Assembly: GCA_011682665.1 (NCBI GenBank)
Contig: JAACEG010000065.1
Coordinates: 1 to 6,131, forward strand
Direction: 5' to 3'
Length of the DNA: 6,131 nucleotides
Source: Lysobacteraceae bacterium
GTDB lineage: Bacteria; Patescibacteriota; Patescibacteriia; JAACEG01
Positions 1 through 4,578 of this stretch are shown piece by piece; positions within the stretch are counted from its first letter, which is position 1, and the number at the start of each line of letters is the position of its first letter. The notes below the pieces were generated by a model. That model was not told the DNA's origin and made no database searches. It worked only from the letters and a program-made list of their open reading frames with translations. The translations under genes and the position numbers were made by a program.

Positions 1-41
1 CAGTAAAATTTATGTATTTCGTAATCCAAGATAATTACAAA

Positions 42-2657
42 TTATTTCTCGGCTGTTTTTTTGACGTCCTCTAAGCTTAGACTTAAAATTTTAGATATTC
101 CTTTTTCTTGCATTGTTACTCCGTAAAGAATTTTTGCCGCTTCCATAGTCGTTCTGTTATGGCTAATAGCGATAAATTGAGTTTTGTACGATAAATTTTT
201 AATGATTTTGGCGAAATGCGTTGCATTTATTTCGTCAAGAGAAGCGTCAACTTCATCTAAAATTACAAAAGGAGAGGGATTAGTTGAAATAATTGCGCAA
301 ATCAAAGCAATAGAAGTTAAAGATCTTTCACCTCCTGAAAAAATGTTGATATCTTTTAGTTTTTTACCAAGAGGAGCTATTTTGATTTCAATCCCAATTT
401 CTTCTTTTTCTTTTTTGTTATCGTTTGCTTCAATAATCTCACTATTTTCATTGATATTATTTTCTTTATTTTTTTGAATAATGGTTTTTATTAATTTAGC
501 TTCTCCTCCATTAAATAAAATTTTAAAATATTTATTAAAATTTTTATTTATTTCAATAAAAGATTTATCAAATTTATTTTTAATAATTTTGTCTAAATTA
601 ATAATAATTTTTTTTAACTTTTCGCTAGACGCTTCTAAATCTTTTATTTGATTGAAAACAAAATTATATCTTTTTTTAACTGCTTCATATCTTTCTGTTG
701 TTTCAGGGTCAATCCCTCCAATTAGTTCTAATTGAGATTTCAATCTGTTGATTTTTTCAATATTAATATCTTCATCAATTAAACTTTTATTTAAATAATC
801 AATATTTTTTAATTCTTTATTTATCTCTATTTCCAAATTTTCTTTTTGCGTTTCTAATTTTGTAAATTCAATCATCAGTTTATTAATTATATTTCTATTT
901 TGGTTTATTTTTATTTGTTGCTCTTGAATTTTGTTTTGTAAAGAAAACATTCCATCTCTTTTTTCTTGTTCTTTTTTGTTAAAATTATCAAGCTCTTTTT
1001 TAACCACTAAAATTTTTTTGTCAATTTCTTTAATTTCAATATTAATTTTTTGTTCGCGGATTTGATAATTTTTAAACATTGTTTTTGAATCTTTTGGTTT
1101 GTTGTTATCTATTTCACTTTCTATTTTTTTTAGATTTTCAGCTGTTTCTATTATGCGAGATTGTAAAATTTTATTTTTTTCTTTGTTAACATTCTTTGCA
1201 ATTTCCAATTTATTTAAACTTTCAAAATTTTTATTTTTTTGATTTATAAGATTATTTTCAATATTAGCTAGTTCAAATATTTTTTTCTTTATTGATTCAT
1301 TTTGTTTAACTTCATCTTCCTGAATCATTTTGTCTAAAGATTGTTTAATTGTTTTTGCTTTTTGTTCAATTCTCTTTATGTCTTTTATTTCTTTTACTGT
1401 TTTAATTTGTTCAATAAGCTCTTTTTGAGAAATAATTATTTTTTTAATTGATTCTTTATTTATTTTATTTGACTCTTTTTTTTTGTTATTTTCTAAGAGT
1501 TGTTTGATTTTTTTGCTTATTTCCTCTAATTGATTACTAAGAATGTTTTTTTTATTTTGATATTCTTTTAGTTTTTTTTCAATTTCTTTGCTTTCTTCGC
1601 AAGAATATTCCAAATCATTTTTTATTTTATTTTTTTGCTTTATTAATTCATCTTTATTTTTCCTAAGCCAAATTAAATCAAATTTCCCCATTTTTTTATA
1701 TTTTAAGTCTATTTCTCCTTTTAAAAAAGCAAATTCTCTTAATATTTCATTTTTTTTATTGATAAAGAAATCAAATTTTTGTTTTAAATCGTTAAATTTT
1801 TTATTTAGATTATTTTCATGTGACAATAAAGAAAATTCTTTTTGCAAATCTAAAAGCTGTTCGCCAAATTTAACATCTATCATCTTTTTTTCTTTTAATC
1901 TACTATTACTTTCTTCTATCTTTTCTTTATTATGATAATAAATATTACTATAATATTTAATCTGTAAATCTTTTAATTTTTGTTTTAAATTTTTTTGCTT
2001 TTCTAACTTTTTAGCTTGACGGGATAATAATTTTAGATGTGGCTCAAGTTCTGTTAGAACAATTTTAATTTTAGACAAATTATTTTTTGCTTTTTCTAAA
2101 TCGTTAACTGTTTGAAATTTTTTAATTTGATATTGTCTAACTCCGACAGCTTCATCAAAAAAAAGTTTTTTTTCTTTAAAACCTGAAAATAAAATATAAT
2201 CAATCATTCCTTGTCCAATGATACTAAAACTTTTTTGTCCAAAATTGGCCTTGGCTAAAAGCATGATAATATCACTTAACTTAGTATTAACTTTGTTTAT
2301 CAAATATACACTTTCCCCATTACGATAAAGTTTTCTAGTTAATAATAACTCAGAATATTCAATGGGGATTGTTTTATCTTTATTATCTATAAAAAGTGAA
2401 ACTTCCGCCATCCCAAGTCTGCTTTGTTTACTTGATCCATGAAAAATAACATCTTGAGATTTTTTCCCTCGCAAAAGCTTTATGCTTTGTTCCCCTAGTG
2501 CCCAACGAATAGCATCAACAATATTTGACTTTCCAGCGCCATTAGGACCAACGATAGCCGTGATGCCTTTGTCATTCTTTTGCGGTTCTGGAAACTCTAA
2601 AATAGTTTTATTAGCAAATGATTTGAATCCTTTTATTTCTATTCTTTTTAAATGCAT
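42..2657 (-). CDS. smc: Chromosome segregation/condensin ATPase SMC, short form without recognisable hinge
   Basis: SMC proteins are ABC-type ATPases that, with ScpA and ScpB, organise and segregate the bacterial chromosome. The 871-residue product opens with the family N-terminus (MHLKRIEIKGFKSF). It has a Walker A GPNGAGKSN at residues 37-45 and a Q-loop (IGQG, Q149). Long Lys/Glu/Asn-rich coiled coil fills roughly residues 180-690. The C-terminal head has the signature FSGGERS (773-779), Walker B VILDEVDAS with D801/E802, a D-loop (SLDE) and the switch histidine H833. Family members are usually near 1,150-1,200 residues. Here the centre (about 395-455) has no Gly-rich hinge fold and no CxxC zinc hook. 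An acidic, Asn-rich linker sits at about 728-752 in the C-terminal head. The ATG at 2657 fits the family start and no in-frame ATG lies between it and the upstream stop; no Shine-Dalgarno is evident. The frame is intact despite many T7-T8 runs; stop TAA. Confidence 0.95.
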   Translation of the reverse strand: MHLKRIEIKGFKSFANKTILEFPEPQKNDKGITAIVGPNGAGKSNIVDAIRWALGEQSIKLLRGKKSQDVIFHGSSKQSRLGMAEVSLFIDNKDKTIPIEYSELLLTRKLYRNGESVYLINKVNTKLSDIIMLLAKANFGQKSFSIIGQGMIDYILFSGFKEKKLFFDEAVGVRQYQIKKFQTVNDLEKAKNNLSKIKIVLTELEPHLKLLSRQAKKLEKQKNLKQKLKDLQIKYYSNIYYHNKEKIEESNSRLKEKKMIDVKFGEQLLDLQKEFSLLSHENNLNKKFNDLKQKFDFFINKKNEILREFAFLKGEIDLKYKKMGKFDLIWLRKNKDELIKQKNKIKNDLEYSCEESKEIEKKLKEYQNKKNILSNQLEEISKKIKQLLENNKKKESNKINKESIKKIIISQKELIEQIKTVKEIKDIKRIEQKAKTIKQSLDKMIQEDEVKQNESIKKKIFELANIENNLINQKNKNFESLNKLEIAKNVNKEKNKILQSRIIETAENLKKIESEIDNNKPKDSKTMFKNYQIREQKINIEIKEIDKKILVVKKELDNFNKKEQEKRDGMFSLQNKIQEQQIKINQNRNIINKLMIEFTKLETQKENLEIEINKELKNIDYLNKSLIDEDINIEKINRLKSQLELIGGIDPETTERYEAVKKRYNFVFNQIKDLEASSEKLKKIIINLDKIIKNKFDKSFIEINKNFNKYFKILFNGGEAKLIKTIIQKNKENNINENSEIIEANDNKKEKEEIGIEIKIAPLGKKLKDINIFSGGERSLTSIALICAIISTNPSPFVILDEVDASLDEINATHFAKIIKNLSYKTQFIAISHNRTTMEAAKILYGVTMQEKGISKILSLSLEDVKKTAEK

Positions 2658-2732
2658 AAAATTGAGTCTAAAGTAAAAAGTTAAAAGCCATTATCATAAT
2701 TTAACTTTGTGAGCTTAATAAACCTTTAACTA

Positions 2733-2761
2733 ATAATAACAAATTATCAGGAATATAGCAA
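2733..2761 (-). promoter_or_regulatory. Weak candidate smc promoter
   Basis: TTGCTA (2761-2756), a 17-base spacer and TATTAT (2738-2733) match 4 of 6 and 5 of 6 consensus positions, giving a leader of about 70 nt before the smc ATG. In DNA this AT-rich such matches arise by chance. It is listed because the terminator upstream leaves smc in need of its own promoter. Otherwise 2658-2796 shows nothing, and no Shine-Dalgarno precedes smc. Confidence 0.25.
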
Positions 2762-2796
2762 TTATCTATAATTTAGAGGGAATAAAGGAAATAATT

Positions 2797-2860
2797 CTTC
2801 CCATATTTGGGGAAGCTTTCCTGCCGATAGGCAGGGTTAAGCGAAGTAAAGATAAGAAAG
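2797..2860. repeat. Intergenic palindrome cluster
   Basis: There are two adjacent hairpins: CTTCCC/GGGAAG (2797-2802 with 2810-2815) and CCTGCC-GATA-GGCAGG (2820-2835), a perfect 6-bp stem with a tetraloop. Outer arms CTTTC (2816-2820) and GAAAG (2856-2860) also match. No clear U-tract follows, so this looks like a dispersed palindromic repeat rather than a terminator. CCTGCC/GGCAGG palindromes are, as I recall, common between genes of Patescibacteria. Confidence 0.5.
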
Positions 2861-2893
2861 ATTAAGTGGAATTATCAAAAAAAATAACAAATT

Positions 2894-2920
2894 AAAAGAG
2901 GCGCTAACTAGCGCCCCTTT
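2894..2920 (-). terminator. Rho-independent terminator
   Basis: GGCGCT (2900-2905), loop AACT and AGCGCC (2910-2915) form a perfect 6-bp GC-rich stem, prolonged past one mismatch by four more pairs. On the minus strand the stem is followed by CUCUUUUAAUUUGUUA and then a run of eight U. On the plus strand the tail is only CCCTTTAAAATAT, so the minus direction is the better terminator. It would end transcripts from 3249, or leuS readthrough, before smc. Confidence 0.65.
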
Positions 2921-2953
2921 AAAATATATAATTTTGTGGGCTGTTAGCGCCTC
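2898..2953 (-). promoter_or_regulatory. Possible attenuator: terminator strand with a perfect alternative partner
   Basis: In the minus-strand RNA, GAGGCGCUAAC (2953-2943) is perfectly complementary over 11 bases to GUUAGCGCCUC (2908-2898), the 3' half of the terminator. The same upstream segment can instead pair with GGGCUGCGCC (3025-3016) in the compound hairpin. The pairings exclude one another, the usual logic of attenuators and riboswitches. Alternatively the two arms are copies of one inverted repeat without regulatory use. Confidence 0.35.
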
Positions 2954-3255
2954 GGCTCTAAAAAAAACCAAAACTCATTTTATTTATAGAATTTTGTTTT
3001 AAAGAGCTGATAAAAGGCGCAGCCCGAACTTACTACACTTATTTTTTTCTACCATCCTTATGGTAAATCTCTATGTTTTAGTATAAAAATTTACCTTTTT
3101 TATTTTTATTTTTATTTTTGGATCTATGTCGGGTTATAGATCTATTTGGGTAGTAGAAAAAAGGGGAATAAATATAAATTTTATATATTCATTGCTCTAT
3201 TTTCTATTCTATATTGTTAAATAAACATATCCTTTTTACTATTTTGATATATATT

Positions 3256-3284
3256 ATTATATCATAATAAAAAAACTTTGTCAA
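3256..3284 (-). promoter_or_regulatory. Consensus sigma-70 type promoter reading toward smc
   Basis: On the minus strand TTGACA (3284-3279), a 17-base spacer and TATAAT (3261-3256) match the housekeeping consensus at all twelve positions with optimal spacing. TGA directly before TATAAT adds an extended -10. The expected start is near 3249. It lies 42 bases past the leuS stop and almost 600 bases before smc, so it more likely serves an RNA gene or long leader than leuS. Confidence 0.7.
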
Positions 3285-3325
3285 GGGTTTGCATCCGTTC
3301 TAGTAAGAATTATTTCCAAATATTT

Positions 3326-4027
3326 TTATTTCATCACTATATTTACTAACCGTCCTTTAACAAAAATTACTTTTTTAATTTCTTGGCCGGTGGTCCATTT
3401 TTTAATTTTTTCGCGCGAAATGGCTAATTTATGGGCTTCTTTTTTAGTAATATCAACTGGCACCTGAACATTGTCCCGCACCTTACCATTGATTTGGATA
3501 ACCATTGTTATTAATTCATCTTTAATAAGATCTGAATTATATTTTGGCCATTGCTGATCGAAAATAGAATCTTGATGTCCCAACTGTTGCCACAATTTTT
3601 CTGCTAAAAATGGCGCAAAAGGAGATAATAAAATTAAAAATTTTTCCATTATCTTCTCCATTTCTGCGATATTCTGCGACCGTGAAGCGGTAGCAGTATT
3701 GATAAAAATCATTAATTTACTAATAGCCGTATTAAATTTTAATTTTTCAATATCTTTTGTCACACCCTTAATTGTTTTATGCAAGAGTGACAGTAAGCTC
3801 TTGTTTTCCTCAGCGCTCCCCGAGGTCATACCTTTTCCCGTCGCTTCGCTTCTCCTCAAGGAATGACCTCTGGTCGCTTCCATTTCAGCGTCGTTCTGCG
3901 CCTGTTCGGCGTTATTCTGCGTTTCTGCAAAGTTCTGCGTATGTTCTGCGTTAATCTGCGACTGCGAAGCAGTATCAAAGAAAGAGGAAGTTTTTTCCAA
4001 AAACCGATAAACTCCCTTAACTTCCAA
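3326..4027 (-). CDS. leuS: leuS segment 3: C-terminal anticodon-binding region with repeat insertions
   Basis: This frame is the same as that of segment 1. It takes up with VKGVYRFLEK, matching the VEGVYRFL that normally follows the W-x-x-x-G after the KMSKS region. The apparent TTG start at 4027 is only where homology begins. Residues about 18-75 are an insertion made of repeat sequence: Asn/Ala/Glu/Gln heptads, then a palindrome-derived stretch rich in Arg/Ser/Gly. LeuRS sequence resumes with SLLSLLHKTIKGVTKDIEKLKFNTAISKLM. A short second insertion (TATASRSQNIAEME, 111-124) follows, then the conserved LLSPFAPFLAEKLWQQLG, QINGKVRDNVQVPVD and EIKKVIFVKGRLVNIVMK to a TAA. The end matches the usual LeuRS C-terminus, so the gene is complete on this side. 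Confidence 0.85.
   Translation of the reverse strand: MEVKGVYRFLEKTSSFFDTASQSQINAEHTQNFAETQNNAEQAQNDAEMEATRGHSLRRSEATGKGMTSGSAEENKSLLSLLHKTIKGVTKDIEKLKFNTAISKLMIFINTATASRSQNIAEMEKIMEKFLILLSPFAPFLAEKLWQQLGHQDSIFDQQWPKYNSDLIKDELITMVIQINGKVRDNVQVPVDITKKEAHKLAISREKIKKWTTGQEIKKVIFVKGRLVNIVMK
3662..3700 (-). repeat. In-frame repeat element, copy 3 (short)
   Basis: Two TGCG cores at 3665 and 3675 (10 bases apart) run into GACCGTGAAGCGGTAGC, which has a 4-bp ACCG/CGGT stem. Translated in LeuRS as TATASRSQNIAEME, it interrupts the helix between FNTAISKLMIFIN and MEKFLILLSPFAP. The hairpin module is read in the same phase in all three copies (TATRSQ, DTASQSQ, TATASRSQ). Confidence 0.65.
3822..3870. 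repeat. Palindromic repeat element read through in frame inside leuS
   Basis: The arms GAGGTCATACC (3822-3832) and GGAATGACCTC (3860-3870) are complementary at 10 of 11 positions. The inner part contains GTCGCTTCGCTTCTCC. This resembles a dispersed bacterial palindromic repeat I recall, whose form is roughly GTCATTGCGAGGAGC followed by GAAGCGAC; I cannot check the match here. It is translated without a stop as part of ATRGHSLRRSEATGKGMTSG in LeuRS, directly next to repeat copy 2. This recalls the Rickettsia palindromic elements that insert in frame in genes. Confidence 0.65.
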
Positions 4028-4578
4028 ATTACATCTTCATCTAATGGCGCGGCAAACATTACATACATTCGCGTCGCATCAGCGCCAAATTTTTTAACCA
4101 TATCGTCGGGATTGACAACATTGCCTTTTGACTTGCTCATTTTAACTCCATTTTTATCCAAAACCATCCCTTGATGCCGCAATTTCATAAACGGTTCATC
4201 AAAATCAAGCAAGCCCATCTGATGCATTGCCTTGATAAAAAACCGAGCATACAAAAGATGCATATAAGTATGTTCGGCGCCACCAATGTATAAATCCACC
4301 GGCAACCATTTTTTTAATTTTTCTTGAGAACAAAATTCTTTTTCATTTTCTGGATCAGGATAACGCAAAAAATACCAAGAAGAATCAACAAAAGTATCCA
4401 TTGTGTCCACTTCTGGTGTCCAACCTTTGCCAAATATTTTTTCCGTTCGTTTTTTTATTTTTTTTGATTTCGCCAAAGGTGCCGTTCCAGTTGGCCTAAA
4501 ATCAACATCTTTCGGCAATAGCCACGGCAAATTTTCCTCACCGACAAATTTTGCCTCACCTTCTGGCGAATAAACAAG
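3856..4578 (-). CDS. leuS: leuS segment 2: KMSKS half of the catalytic domain, out of frame with its flanks
   Basis: From about 4578 this frame reads LVYSPEGEAKFVGEENLPW and continues as LLPKDVDFRPTGTAPLA, exactly what should follow RYWGxPIP in a bacterial LeuRS. There is no independent start here. Only a TTG at 4530 would serve, and it lies inside conserved sequence, so this is not a separate gene. It holds DTFVDSSWYFLRY, the active-site segment IGGAEHTYMHLLYARFF and the KMSKS loop VKMSKSKGNVVNP (ATP binding), then GADATRMYVMFAAPLDEDVIW. Homology ends at that Trp (about 4024). The remaining codons to the stop at 3856 are Arg-rich and meaningless in this frame, because they are the neighbouring frame of the repeat insertion. 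Confidence 0.8.
   Translation of the reverse strand, partial: LVYSPEGEAKFVGEENLPWLLPKDVDFRPTGTAPLAKSKKIKKRTEKIFGKGWTPEVDTMDTFVDSSWYFLRYPDPENEKEFCSQEKLKKWLPVDLYIGGAEHTYMHLLYARFFIKAMHQMGLLDFDEPFMKLRHQGMVLDKNGVKMSKSKGNVVNPDDMVKKFGADATRMYVMFAAPLDEDVIWKLREFIGFWKKLPLSLILLRSRRLTQNIRRTLQKRRITPNRRRTTLKWKRPEVIP
3885..3976 (-). repeat. In-frame repeat element, copy 2 (long 10/11-base array plus hairpin module)
   Basis: On the plus strand TGCG-like cores start at 3887, 3897, 3908, 3918, 3926, 3936, 3947 and 3957, mostly 10 or 11 bases apart (one gap of 8). The array ends in a module ACTGC-GAA-GCAGT (3961-3973), a perfect 5-bp stem with a 3-base loop. Two units make 21 bases, so the translation is a heptad pattern: NAEHTQN, FAETQN, NAEQAQN, DAEMEA. 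It sits in a variable loop of the LeuRS C-terminal region. Confidence 0.8.

Larger units (their letters stand above)
2885..3249 (-). ncRNA. Candidate structured RNA or long smc leader, family not recognised
   Basis: This interval runs from the start expected from the consensus promoter to the U-rich tail of a hairpin terminator, about 360 nt. In plus coordinates it holds a 10-bp closing stem (3043-3052 with 3153-3162). Inside it are stem GGTAAAT/ATTTACC (3062-3068 with 3089-3095) and stem GATCTAT/ATAGATC (3121-3127 with 3136-3142). Then comes a compound hairpin of four segments: 2938-2942 with 3021-3025; 2947-2951 with 3016-3020; 2954-2959 with 3003-3008; and 2969-2976 with 2989-2996 (7 of 8). 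CCCGA in the loop of the GATCTAT stem could pair with UCGGG beside the compound hairpin as a pseudoknot. I found no conserved cores of RNase P RNA, tmRNA, SRP RNA or T-box. No protein of plausible length is encoded on this strand. A 5' leader of smc with internal attenuation is the main alternative. Confidence 0.45.

Noticed and set aside
1..41. Sequence downstream of smc
   Set aside because: Too short; I see no terminator hairpin or start of a further gene.
184..477. Plus-strand reading frames within smc and leuS (also 1588-1935, 2482-2676, 3863-4174, 5439-5621)
   Set aside because: They are antisense to well-supported coding sequence, Phe/Ser/Leu-rich as expected for complements of Lys/Asn/Glu codons, and resemble no family.
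42..2657. Rad50/SbcC instead of SMC
   Set aside because: No CxxC zinc hook, and the N-terminus (IEIKGFKSF) and the signature/Walker B order match SMC.
2885..3249. RNase P RNA, tmRNA, SRP RNA, T-box or a known riboswitch
   Set aside because: I looked for their conserved cores on both strands and did not find them; T-box is also unlikely because the next gene downstream is smc.
3885..3976. CRISPR array
   Set aside because: Units are only 10-11 bases, without regular direct repeats and spacers, and the whole stretch is translated.
4556..4558. TGA in leuS as a recoded glycine (SR1/Gracilibacteria code)
   Set aside because: The homologous continuation (VYSPEGEAKFVGEENLPW) lies in another frame, so reading through TGA restores nothing; both genes end with TAA and use no other internal TGA.
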